Assembly (NCBI GenBank): GCA_015680685.1
Contig: MNCI01027012.1
Location: 62,001 to 126,000, forward strand
Direction of reading: 5' to 3'
DNA: 64,000 nt
DNA from: Gnetum montanum
Taxonomy: Eukaryota; Streptophyta; Gnetopsida; Gnetales; Gnetaceae
Both the position numbers and the translations under genes were made by a program. Positions 11,070 through 22,312 of the stretch are shown here, piece by piece. Positions within the stretch are counted from its first letter, which is position 1. Each line of letters starts with the position of its first letter. The notes beneath the pieces were generated by a model that did no database searches, was not told the origin of the DNA, and was given only the letters and a program-made list of their open reading frames with translations.

Positions 11070-13066
11070 TTAATCTTGCTTGCTATTAGAATGGGGGATA
11101 TCCCTCATAGCTAAACGGTTGAGAATGTCAAGGATTAATAAATGACGATGGGGATCCTTGCATGTTGGAAATATTGGAACTTGGTCATACTTACCCCATC
11201 GGGTTTCACACACCTGATTGTAGTAAGCATAGTGGGGCAATTTATACGATGTAGTTCCTGGATAACAAGTTGACCCACTATGATATTTAGGATCGTTAGA
11301 TGGTATGCAAGGATCAGGATGTTGCCTTCCATGACTATGTTCATTGGGTCGTATGGTTGTTGGAGTGTTAGTTGGTGGCCCTGATGAAGTTACATGAGGC
11401 GTTGGGTTTGAAGATAAGGGTGCACCACAAGGTTGGGCTTGTGCTAAGTTGGAGGATGCAGTGGCCTTGGAATTGTGTTGTCCCTTCTTATGGTCATGTT
11501 TAAAGAAAGGACGCTTTTGATGTTGCTGAGGTCTCTCGTTACTGTTAGTAGTATTAGCACAAGTGATGTTTGGGGGTTGTTGTTGTGGTGTAAATACCTT
11601 AGGAACAACTGGTGGCAATGTAGAAGGAGGAAAAGGATGAGAATGTTGAAACTGAGGAGAACTGTAGGATACACAAGGTGGTGGTTGTGTTGAAGACATG
11701 GGCTAATAGTATTAAGGAGAATGATAATGCGGTGAGATAGAGTATGCTGGTCCAGCTGGAGAAACAGGATGTTGAACGTGATAAGCATTTGGATTCGGAT
11801 GAAATAAAGGGTGTCTCTAGTCTAAGGGTGGTCTCCCCCATGACTAGGATTTTTGTCACTGTGATCGAACATAGTATCTCTATATGAACTCTGGATGTAA
11901 CGTGTTTCCCCAATGCTCATGTAAATGTAACAATATTGGGCATTGGCCCTTGGGGTGATTGTATAGGCATATGTTACATTCATACGTATGATTGGTAGTT
12001 GAGCTCTTATTTTCCTTATCCCTTCTTTCTGATTGTCCACTATTTTTTCTTGCTTCATGGGTTTTCAAAACTCTATCTCCAATGATATCAATATATTCTC
12101 CACACTTTTTATATGTCCATTCCAACATCTTATTGATCTTTGCCTCGACTTCTTCTAACGATTTTTGTATCAGCAAAGATAGTTCTTTCTCCTTGTGATT
12201 GGTTGATTTCTCCTTTTTATGATCATGGACCTTTGTTAAGTTGAGATTTTGGTCCCGTTGATGTTTTTCAACACTCTCCCATCTAGCCATTTCTCCTTCT
12301 TCTTTTGCTACCCACTTAACAAGCTCTTGGACTTGATGGGTTCGTAGTTCGTATAGTTGACCTTGGGCATACATTCCTAAGGCCTCTCTTGTTTCATCAC
12401 GAAGGCCATAAATGATATGATACATTAGCCTTTCCTTGGAGAACTCATGTCTTGGACAGTTTTTTAATAGTGCATAATATCTTTCTAAGGCCATGTCCAA
12501 GGGTTCATGTTGTGCTTGTTTCCACCATTGGATTTTTTTCCTCAAGGCTGACAGTCTTGTGTAGATTTGATATCTTTCACTAAGAGTTCTACCATTGTTG
12601 GCCAATTTCATATTGAATTTGGTTTTAATGATCTATACCATACTTTTTCTTGGCCAACGAGTATCATAGGAAAGAGCTTAAGTTTTTGCTAACCGTTATC
12701 AATGTTGTTCCATGTGCAGGCATCATAGAAGGCTTGTAAATGTTGATGTGGATCTAAGTCATAGCCTCCTAAGAAAGTAGGGGAGTTTTTTAAATTGAGC
12801 CTGGGTAGGTGGCTCTCTTTATGGCATCTACAAGAGATTCGAATAGCCTCTTGTATTTGTGTTAGGCTTGTAGTGGCCAATGGGGGTTTATTGTCATCGA
12901 ATAAGTTATGCTTTTGTGCTTTGGAATGATGTTGCCTTCGTTTATGGTTATAAGAAACCCCCACCTCAGATTGTGTACTCCAATCTTCATTGTCATATAA
13001 TTCATCGATTCTCCAATGAATTTCCTCATTAGGTATGGCATTATCATAGTCTTGTAGGAGAGGCAT
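11070..13066 (-). pseudogene. gag of element B
   Basis: Best preserved gag of this family. The N-terminal part (13066-12689, from MPLLQDYDNA) ends in the early capsid motif PTFLGGYDLDPHQHLQAF. After a frame change the capsid continues through LFPMILVGQEKVWYRSL and then (12611-11880) ERYYALLKNCPRHEFSKE and IYGLRDETREALG, all typical of the retrotransposon gag domain. Next come a charged, Lys/Glu-rich segment and a zinc knuckle, CNICLYNHPKGQCP, with three rather than four residues before His. A further frame break near 11885 precedes a Pro/Gln/His-rich tail (11699-11070). Two frameshifts and a few stops make it a pseudogene; no protease motif follows. Confidence 0.85.
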
Positions 13067-13189
13067 GGTTGCGAAGCTGTGTGTGAATTCATATGTGAAT
13101 TTTTGTAATTAATTATTTCTAAAAGATATATCGTTAATTCCTATACATCAACCTTGTATGATATAACTAATCTAGATAACTAGCACCAT

Positions 13190-13206
13190 CCCCGGCAACG
13201 AAGCCA
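13190..13206 (-). other. Primer-binding site, tRNA-Asp (element B)
   Basis: The plus strand reads CCCCGGCAACGAAGCCA, matching the plant tRNA-Asp(GTC) 3' end CCCCGGCAACGGCGCCA at 15 of 17 positions, one base from the LTR. Confidence 0.9.
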
Positions 13207-13207
13207 A

Positions 13208-14032
13208 TGATGAGTGACGAGGTACCCCTACACTCAACCATACGAATACAAGCGTTACGTGCGTGATCTAGTTGAACTCCGCAAATGGACTAATTGTGGC
13301 ATCTAGACAGTTAGCCTTAGGTCGCAGTTCGTTGTCTTCCCACTTGGACTAGTATTAGCTTTTTCACATATGGTTTATTCTAGAGTGAGGTGTATGATAT
13401 GTTTCTAACCTAATGCTACTCCTGAAGGCAATGGAAGATAATACTAACTAAGCTAAGGGAGAAAGGGTGAGAAGGAATCTAGCTAGCCTAAATGCGATGA
13501 GCATCCATTCCTTAATTATCCGTACACATCTTGGACTTCTTGCATGACTACCACTAGGGTTACCAAGCACAGATCCTAGGTACGCTACTAGGTTACCAAG
13601 TAGTCACACTTAAATGCTCGTAATTAAGTCGTACTCATTTCGCATTTAACAAGAGTTTAAGGCTGAGATATATTAACTAAGAAAGCAATAAATAAATAAA
13701 TAAATAAATAAACAAGTGAATGATACAATGATGAAATAATCTCGATCTTTATTGCCGTTCATGTGTGTGTCCAAGTACATCACACTCGAATAAAGGATGT
13801 TGTACAATTACATTCACCACACTACAGGCATACATTGGGAAATAATTCTAACTCTAAGAAGGAAAAACTACAAGAGTTTGGGTAAGGAACTAAGAACTAA
13901 CCACTAGAACAAAGAAAGCTACCTCTTATTTATAGAAATTGAGGTAGGCCGTGATATTGTGTACATGATATCGCGGCCCATGCGATATCACGACTATTGT
14001 GATATCATTGCTAGCAAATTCATGACTCATCA
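13208..14032 (-). repeat. LTR C (5' LTR of element B)
   Basis: 825 bp, TGATGAGT to ACTCATCA, a perfect 8-bp inverted end. It carries an (AAAT)n run at 13687-13712, a TATA box at 13934-13927, and a short GATATC array at about 13951-14008. Confidence 0.92.
13927..13934 (-). promoter_or_regulatory. TATA box of LTR C
   Basis: The minus strand reads TATAAATA inside the 5' LTR; this would have driven the full-length transcript of element B. Confidence 0.65.
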
Positions 14033-14037
14033 ATCAT
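14033..14037. repeat. Target site duplication, right (ATCAT)
   Basis: Partner of 7589-7593. Confidence 0.9.
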
Positions 14038-15769
14038 CCAACCAAGGATAGTCAAATGTTTATGATGGAGGGGAAAAAACTAATAGGCATCAATTTCAAA
14101 CATCAAAATCTTTTAACAAAATCTAACAATTGGCTTCAAAATTAGTTTGAATAATTGACCATAATCTATATGAACCAAATAGTGTCAAAAAAACATTCTA
14201 AGCTAGCTAAGGATGTAGAATTGAGCTTCAATGACATGATAGATTTAAAAGAAAAAAAATTAAGAGATCATGAGCTCATCATAACTTCTAGTGACTAATT
14301 GTGACCTAATCATGACTAGATCATAACTTATGGCTTACTTAGAAAAATAACTAGCAAAAACATTAGCAAAATAACTCAACCATGACTTGACCATAATCCA
14401 TTGTTAACCAACAAATCAAAATCACTTAAAATGATAAGAATATCTAGGAAAACTTGACCACAACTTCACCATAACTCATGGTCGGTGACCATGACCTAAC
14501 CATGACTCGTGGAATTATAGTTTTGATGAAAACATAGAATGAAAATGTGAAAGAAGGATAAAGAGTTTATCATAATATCACCATGACTTGTGGTGAAAGA
14601 TCACAACTTGACCATGACTCATGGTTAGTGTCAATAGTCTTACCATGACGTATTGTAGATTCATGGCTTTGGCACAAAACTTAAGAAAAAGAGAAAATAG
14701 CATGAAATGACCATGAAATAATCATTAATTAGTAGTGAATGCTGATAACAAAAAAGACATAACTCAAAGAACATAAAAATAACTTCAAATTGAAACAAAA
14801 ATTACATTTGAAATGATGGTTTGATAAAGGGTTCTAATCATAGGTTAATTATCAAAAGTTTATAAAACCATAATATCTTGGAATTCATCAAAATAGTAAA
14901 AACCTAATTAGGTCTATAACAATACAAACATAACATCACGAAGATACGAGTAAAAATAATAAAATTATAATTGGAAGAGACAACAAATTAATCATAAAAA
15001 TTAGGTAATTCTACACATGTAGAGAAAAATCCAAACCAATTATGAATGCATAGAAACCACACTAATAAATACAAATATATGAACCAAAATAGATAAAAGA
15101 AAACTATCAAGATAACTTATCTAGAAAATAGAAGTACAATCCACAAAGAAACATGTGGTCATCACCAAAAAATTTCACATAACCAAGCATACCAAATAGC
15201 AAAGCTTCAAAACACCACCATAAGCAATCAATCTAGTTAAAATTTCACATCTAAGAAAATGAATGTCAAAGTGCTATGTGTGAATGGAGTGTGGAATTTT
15301 TGTGAATAATTATTGAAAACCCAAACATTACAATACTTTTCAAGTTTTAAAAAATAAAAATACAATTAAAGAAATCTACCACAAAGCCTTTGATAACTAA
15401 TACATGTAACTCTTAAAGATGTTATAAGCCATACCAAGACCATACAAATTGGAAACTACACATATCACAATAATATAATTTATAAAAATAATATCATGGT
15501 CACATAAATTTGACTATGCCATCACATGCCTCATATAATAGCCTCCTTGAAAAGCCTACCAAACTCATCTACCAAGTTGGTGTATACCAACTAAAAATGT
15601 AATTAAATAATGCATGTTATTAAATATAGAAGAGCATAAAACATAAATTTGATAATATAAGCTAACTAATAAGCATAACTCAAAGACATATCATAACATG
15701 CAAAGCATAAATAAGCATAAATCACAATGTAAATACACTAACCTAAAAATCGAAAATATAGGTTATTAC
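14038..15769. other. AT-rich DNA with degenerate CATGACT-type repeats
   Basis: No gene seen. At about 14240-14660 short phrases such as ACCATGACTTGACCATAA and ACTCATGGT recur at irregular spacing, an old eroded tandem array. The rest is AT-rich without structure I can name. Probably the second part of the insertion begun at 6591. Confidence 0.5.
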
Positions 15770-16540
15770 AAAGTTTTAAATAGGTTTAATGTACAACATG
15801 CATTCATTTTGAATAATGGGACACATTTTATTGGAGATTCATGTGATCCTTAGGGGTGAAACATAAACTTATTATACCTTATTACCCCAAGGTGAATGGA
15901 CAAGATGAGGTCATAGATAGGGAAATTTCTAGGCTTCTAATGTACATCATTAGTAAATATAGTAAGGATCGAAGCATAAAATTGAATTATATCTTATTGG
16001 CATATCACACAACTTGGAAAATTTCTATAGGTTATTCTACATATGACTTAGTGTATAAGAAATGAATAAAATTACCAATCCAAGTAAAACTTAATAGAGT
16101 AATAATTACCTATGATCTTAACTTGGATCTCATACTAGACTAGCACAAATAATTAGTGAACTTAAACATGTTAGATATGAACTAACTGATATCCATCATG
16201 CACAATATGATCTACAAAGTCTACCATAAGCAAAGGCATGATACAAAAAGCAAGCACCTAGAGTTGCAACCAAGGGAAAAGATTCTACAATGCGCTAAAT
16301 TTCAAATGCTTTAGAAAGGGCCATACATAATCCACATTATTTATCAATTAGGTGGCCTATAAATCTATCACCCAATGAATGCATAAAAGTTAATCCTTGT
16401 TAACATATAGCAAATCAAACAATCTAGAAAATCCTAAGAAGTTTCATCCACCTATTCATCATCATCAAACACCACAATTGCATGTTTCATTTTTTGTATC
16501 TCCTCCTTAGATCTTGGTCATGGAAAGATATATTATTTTA
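15770..16540 (+). pseudogene. Integrase, C-terminal half, of the older plus-strand element
   Basis: Continues the core broken at about 6590. RFNVQHAFILNNGTHFIG stands where the family has the second catalytic Asp before NGT, here Asn. Then, in one 70-residue open frame (15856-16065), come KHKLIIPYYPKVNGQDEV, carrying the third catalytic Glu, and LNYILLAYHTTWKISIGYS, the Athila/Tat-type stretch usually read as LWAYRTAYKTPIG. Downstream, frames broken by stops still spell the C-terminal domain (KLNRVIITYDLNLDL, a basic stretch, KGPYIIH). Two of three catalytic residues are lost, so it is dead. Confidence 0.8.
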
Positions 16541-18950
16541 ATTTAATAGTTGTGCATGCATTGTTAATTTTTTACCTTTCCTATTTTGCTAATTTTCTAA
16601 TTTCTTTTTTTATTTTTTTTATTTTTGAAAATATTATTTTTCTTTATATATTCTAATTTCTTATTAATTTTTTCATGTCTTATTATTTTCAATTTTCTTA
16701 AACAATTTTCTATTTTCTTGGATCTTTCATTTTGTCTTTGCAAAATTATCCCTTTTATTAATCATGTTACTAATCATTGTGTAAGAATTACACATGGTAG
16801 TGAAACCACATTATTCACTCTCATTTCCATTAATAAGAGATTCTTGTCTTTTCAATTACATTGAAAATTCTAATTAATCCATGATCACTATGCTTGAAGG
16901 AAAAAGGAAGGACCAAGAGGGTATGGAAAAGGATGTGACATTATAAGGATTTATTGATTCATTGGACATTCAGCCTAGATCCCACTAGCCTCACATTGAT
17001 CCATCACTACTAACATTTTAATTGTGTTTGGGAAAAAATACCTTTGAAATAATAGTTTCCTTGTTATGGTACTAAAAAGACATTTGATTCATGTCTATAG
17101 ATAAGTATTTGTTAAGGATAAAAATTAATTAATTACTTTTTATGAGCCTATTTTGGGGTATCATTGAAAAGACATGTAACCCATGTATAAAGGTAGGTTT
17201 TACAAGAATCTCATTATTTCTTATACTAGTCCCATCATGTAATTAGAAAGATATATGACCAATGTTTCAAGGTGCTCCTTTTTATGGGATTAGCATTAAC
17301 TATGTGGCTAGAACGATATGTCACCCATGTCTAAAGGCTCATCTCTAACTAGTGGCCTAGGGTCCACACCACTTGAAATGTTAATTAATTAGTTATTTTA
17401 ATATCCCTAACATTTTTTTTTTCTATTCTCTTATTGAGTAATCATGTCTTCATGTGATGGGTAGTTGATCTCATGGTGATGGTGCTAGAATGATGGAATG
17501 CAATGTCACTATTAGTGGTTGGACTTGGCTTAAAATTGTGATAAAAATGTATGATGGTCATTTCAATCATGCTTCAAATGTGGGACCTACTATGACTGTG
17601 GTAGGATATTTCACATCTTAATTCTACTATTCTTGCTCAATTCATATTGTCTCATTAACATTATGCAATCACAAATTTTATGATTATATGTAGTATAGTA
17701 TAGGTTTCTAGTCGAAGTGGTTGTGTGTCGGTTGAAACTTAGGTATGATTGACACTAAAATTCCAAGTTTTGATGCAAAAACCAACTCATTCAAACTTGT
17801 TTTAGGTAGTTGCTAGTTTTTGGCTCCACCATGGCACAAATACCTCCAATTAGCCTTAGTTATATTTCATGAGCTAATGAATAATTTGTAAGTCTTACCT
17901 AAATATAAATTAATTACAATGTTTAAAATGAAAATGGCTAATTTTTAGGGAAATAATTCAATCATGTAACAACTTTTTAGCTTCTAACTATAAGCTAAAA
18001 ATGACATTAGAAGATTAGCAATTCCTAAATTCTAAAATTCTAAATCATATTTGATAATAAACTAATAGGTCTTTAGGATAGTATTGAAAGAAAGTTTAAG
18101 TCATTCATTGCTAGATTTCCCCAAAGTAAAATTGCAAGAAGAATCACAAAATAAGCTATAACCTCAATGGGAATTTATTCAAATATTTGGCTAAGCTATT
18201 AATCTAATAGTAATAATCCTAAGTTGAACTCAACAAATTTAAACTTAATAAAGGTATGTAATTTTGTGATAAAATAAAAAGTAAGCTAAAGCTCTATAAC
18301 CTTTAGAGAAAATAAGTTCCTCCAAAGCTAACCCATACCTTGTTAAATAGTTTATTCATCTAGTTATGCAATTGTTAATGCTAGGAAATGAACCAAAATG
18401 ATAACTCATAGAAAGAAAAATTGAAAAACTAGAACCTAATTTAGAATGCCATTATTCCAATAATGTTTTTTTTTATAACCTTCTTACTATGATCTCCCTA
18501 TTCAATCATCTCCTTTTACATATTACATCTTAGGCTATTTATACACCTCAAGTTAATAAATTTTTAGTTATAAAATTAACAAAATTTTAGTTGGGTATTT
18601 CTTTTATTACTTCACAAATCCTTAAGCGTCTTAAAAGTTCAATATTTGTGGTTATATTATTAGTTCTATACCTTGCATATTAGAGATAAACTAATATGCA
18701 TTTGAAGCCTCCTTATCTTTTGCTTTTTTCTTAATGAACTTGGTTGAAGAGTTTGACTACCAAAATTCTTCCAATTGTAAGTATCATTTGCTATTTTTAG
18801 TAGGTATCTTCATTGTTGCATCAAGAAGATTCTTTGAAAGTAACACCAAAGTTTTTTTAAGCTTTACCTATGACTCAATTTGCTTGTGTGAAGCTTGAAT
18901 TTTTGACCTTTTGGTATGCCAAGACCTTAAGTAAAATGGAGAACAAAGGA
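16541..18950. other. AT-rich DNA, no gene seen
   Basis: Begins with a T-rich stretch (about 16560-16735). At about 17080-17335 a phrase like GACATRTRACCCATGTCTAAAGG recurs four times about 60-85 bp apart, much eroded. Could be 3' untranslated DNA of the older element whose integrase ends at 16540. No ORF with recognisable motifs. Confidence 0.4.
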
Positions 18951-20030
18951 TGTTTATTTTGGATGTTGTATTTATAGCACAAGAATAAGAACTCCACATC
19001 ATGGACAAGGACTCAAGGAAGCATGGCTATCAAAGTAATAGACTTCATGGGAAAATGAGAGCATGGACAAGTACGAAGACTATAAGCTAAATGAAGATGT
19101 TCCAGGGATTAAGAGAAAGTTAAATCATTAAGAGAAAGCCTCAACAACTAGAGATCAAAAGTTGAGAAGACATCTCCAAGGAACAAAAGACATCTTGGTT
19201 GAGAGGAAGTTAATCAAAGGAAGATGTCTCCAAAAAATAGGAGATGTCTCCTTTGGGAAGAAGAAATCTCCCCAGAGACATTCCATTCTAAAATGAGACT
19301 TCTTCCTAGAGTTGAAGTTGAATATAGAAAGACATCTCAATCTCAATGGAGAGGTCTACACTAGTCATTGATTAGCCATTGCATAAATTCTAAGGTGTTT
19401 TTAGAAACTTCAAGGCTATAAGTAGAATCCAAAATCTTGGGAATTCTCTAAGTATTATCAACATCAAGCTAGCATTATATATCTTATGTTGTTGAACTTG
19501 TGTACTTGAATTATAACATCATTTGTTAAATTTGTTGTGGAACTATGCTTTATTGTACAAGGAATTTGTAAATTAAGTTACACTTTCTTCTTGTGGTTCT
19601 TTTTCTTTTCTTGCTACCATGAGGAATTGATGTGCTTCTTGTGAGAAGGCATCCTTTTAGAGCTTGTTGAGATCCTATGGGATTGAGTTGTTTTGCTACA
19701 TCAAAATACTTCTGAGTGGAGCTCTATTTTGTATAGGTTGTGGGATCCTTTAAACCACTCTTGAGCTAGTTGGGACCTTGTGAGGTTGAGAGTTGTCATA
19801 GCAATGAAACTCTCCTTAGCGAATCTCAAAACTTGTAAAGGTTTCAATGTCCTCTAAACCACATTTTGAAATAAATAAAGTTTAGAGGTGTGCAAGGAAT
19901 CTACCCTCTAAGTGTGGACTATCCAAGTTGGGGAACCCTATAATTCTTGTCTTTTGTATAATAAGTGTTGCTTGCGATTTGGGAAACTTATTCATCCCCC
20001 CTTCTAATTCCATGGTCCTCATGAATAACT
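18951..20030 (+). repeat. LTR-like segment of unidentified family
   Basis: Short inverted motifs (AGACATCTCC and GGAGATGTCTCC) cluster at 19165-19345, followed by a TATA-like CTATAAGTA at about 19413, a GT-rich stretch, and a C-run (TTCATCCCCCCTTC) near 19993. The order palindrome cluster, TATA, leader resembles the U3-R-U5 layout of LTRs in this window, but I found no partner copy or terminal repeats. Confidence 0.3.
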
Positions 20031-22280
20031 AATTTTCTTACCTTGAGCATTTTTGAATTATCAATGCTCTTCAAAATTATGTGTGCTTAAGCTATGGTTT
20101 TCTAATTATATAGGCCAAGCTTTGTTCTTTGCAATGGCTTTCTAGATTTGAGCTCTTGTTTTAAAAGCTTTGTTTCTTTGGTTGTAATTTTGTGGATTAA
20201 ATAGAGCTTAAATAATCTTGAGCCTTTATAATTTGGATTCATGGCCTTCAAATTTAAATAAATCTTCGAATTTATTTAGATGTTTTCACTTTTGTCTAGA
20301 TAAGCTTACATGGGTGCTAAGCTTTGTTTAAGATCACATGTTTTATAAGTTCTTCTTATAAATATGTTGATGCTAACATGGTTGTAATTACCTTGAATTT
20401 ATAACTTGTTCTATATATAGGCTTAGATGATGATGTAGCTTTGATGAAAGTATGTAGATAATTTAGTTCCATCTATATGGTTTCTAGTTTAGCTAGGCTT
20501 AAATTATCAATTTTGCGTAGTTAAATTTAGCTTGTCTTGCCCAGTTTTAGGGCTTTGAATCAAAAAATTTTCTTGAACATAATAGTTTTACATCTAGATG
20601 ATTCCAAATCAGCTAGGTGATCTTGGATTCTCATGTATATTGAGCTTTTTTTAGAGTAAAAAGCCTAATTTCCTTACTTGCATGGGTCATGTAGCTCCGT
20701 ATTCTAAATCATTTAGATGGTTTGGCTTAAGGTTGACATGCCACAACTTTATTATGTTTTGGATTCATTCTTTAAATTATGTGTTTTAAATCTTTTGTTT
20801 TGAGCTAAAAAGATAGAGCTTAAATCTAGAATCGAGTTTTGGTTCTAAAGCTAAGTTCTAATGGATAGGATAACATGAAAAATAGATTGATTTGCATAGG
20901 ATTAGATTCTAGTTTTAATATCTTTCCTTAAAACTACACTTCTCTTTTAGTTTTTATAGTAAAATTCAATTTTAGAGTCAAATATTGACTCTATTTATTG
21001 GTTCAAAATAGTGTGTATTTGATGTCAATTACATGATGCAAGCTAACATTTGGCTTCATCTTGATGATGACTTTCAGTGTGGAAGTTGAATAGAATTAGA
21101 TGTTGATTCTTTTTATTGATTATAATAGCTAACATGATAGGATGTTGTGATGAGCTAAGTAGAACTACTTTTGACTTTGAATATGGTTTTATTCATAGAG
21201 CCTATGTGATGAACTTCTTTTCTTTTTGTTTTAAGCTTAATTTTGAAAGATTCTTCTTTTCAATGGATCTCTATAAAATATTTTTGTTTGAATATTGGTT
21301 CTACTTTAGTAGAACTTTTGTGGATGCTAAGCTACATTGAATCACATTTTGGTTTCAAACTAAGCTTTCCACTATGGTGTATAGTTGACATGAAAATCAG
21401 GTTCAATAAACCTAGATTCTAGATGTAGCTATCAATTCTATTAAGCTAAACGACAACATTAATCGTGGCTCTTTTGGGATGGAACCTAAATAGAACTAGA
21501 TTTTAATTTTAGTAATCAATTCTAAATGGTTTAAAGTTGATGTGATAGGGCATGGAGATGGGCTAAAAATAATCAATTATTGGCTATAAATTTCAATTCT
21601 ATTTTTAGAGCTTATGTGGTAAATTCCTTGATCTATAGCTTTCTTTCTCTCTTCATAAGCAGTGCTTTTAATTTTTCATGGGTTTCATAGCTCTTTTAGA
21701 ACCAAAGCTTGTAGAACTAGATTTTGATTCTAAATAAATTTTTTTCATTATGAATCATTTTGCATGAAACCAATTTTTGATTCTATATATTAGTCCTAAA
21801 TATTCCAATTGATGTGGCATTTATAAGTTGAAACTATATTTTACATCCCATCTAGATACATTAGGTATGGTTATATGCCTACAATTTATACATTACGTGT
21901 GTAGTCACAATGGGTTCTCAGAGTACAAGTTAGTTAAGTATGATTACACTTTGGATATTATGAGGTGTTCATCTTTTTGTTATGATTATGATTTCTTTAC
22001 ATGCTTAACATGATTATGTACACTAGCCTTGTGTGATGTGTTAGACATGTGATGTTGCTAGTGGGGATGTTGGATTAGGGTACAAGAGCACCTATTCAAT
22101 ATGCATTTAAGCTTTATATGAATTTTTTGTATTTATGAATTTGAACTATAGTACTACGTTATGTGATCATTGGGTGCAATTTTGGCATGTGAATGTGTAG
22201 AGCATTTGATAAGAATCCTATAGGTTCAAACAAATTTTAATTTGGAGTCCCGGTTTAGTTGTTATGCAAGTTGGAAGTGC
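20031..22280. other. AT-rich DNA with eroded repeated phrases
   Basis: Phrases such as AGAACTAGATTTTRATT, CAATTCTA and AGCTAA recur between about 20800 and 21780 at irregular 100-200 bp spacing. No ORF with recognisable motifs. Confidence 0.35.
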
Positions 22281-22288
22281 AGGGTATT

Positions 22289-22312
22289 AGTTTGGGGGAG
22301 GAAAAAAATGAG
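22289..22312 (+). other. Polypurine-tract-like sequence
   Basis: AGTTTGGGGGAGG followed by an A run. TTTGGGGGAG is the usual form of the polypurine tract before the 3' LTR in many plant Ty3/gypsy elements. It may be the 3' end of the older plus-strand element whose integrase ends at 16540. Confidence 0.4.

Larger units (their letters stand above)
7594..14032 (-). mobile_element. Complete non-autonomous Ty3/gypsy element, copy B
   Basis: A 6439-bp minus-strand element with both LTRs (13208-14032 as 5', 7594-8482 as 3') and a 5-bp target duplication. In reading order: tRNA-Asp primer site, gag (13066-11070), spacer, second ORF (9432 to about 8600), C-run polypurine tract on the plus strand, 3' LTR. 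There is no protease, reverse transcriptase, RNase H or integrase. Layout matches a gag-only (TR-GAG-like) element needing enzymes from a relative such as element E-F. Insertion is fairly recent compared with the AT-rich DNA it sits in. Confidence 0.9.
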
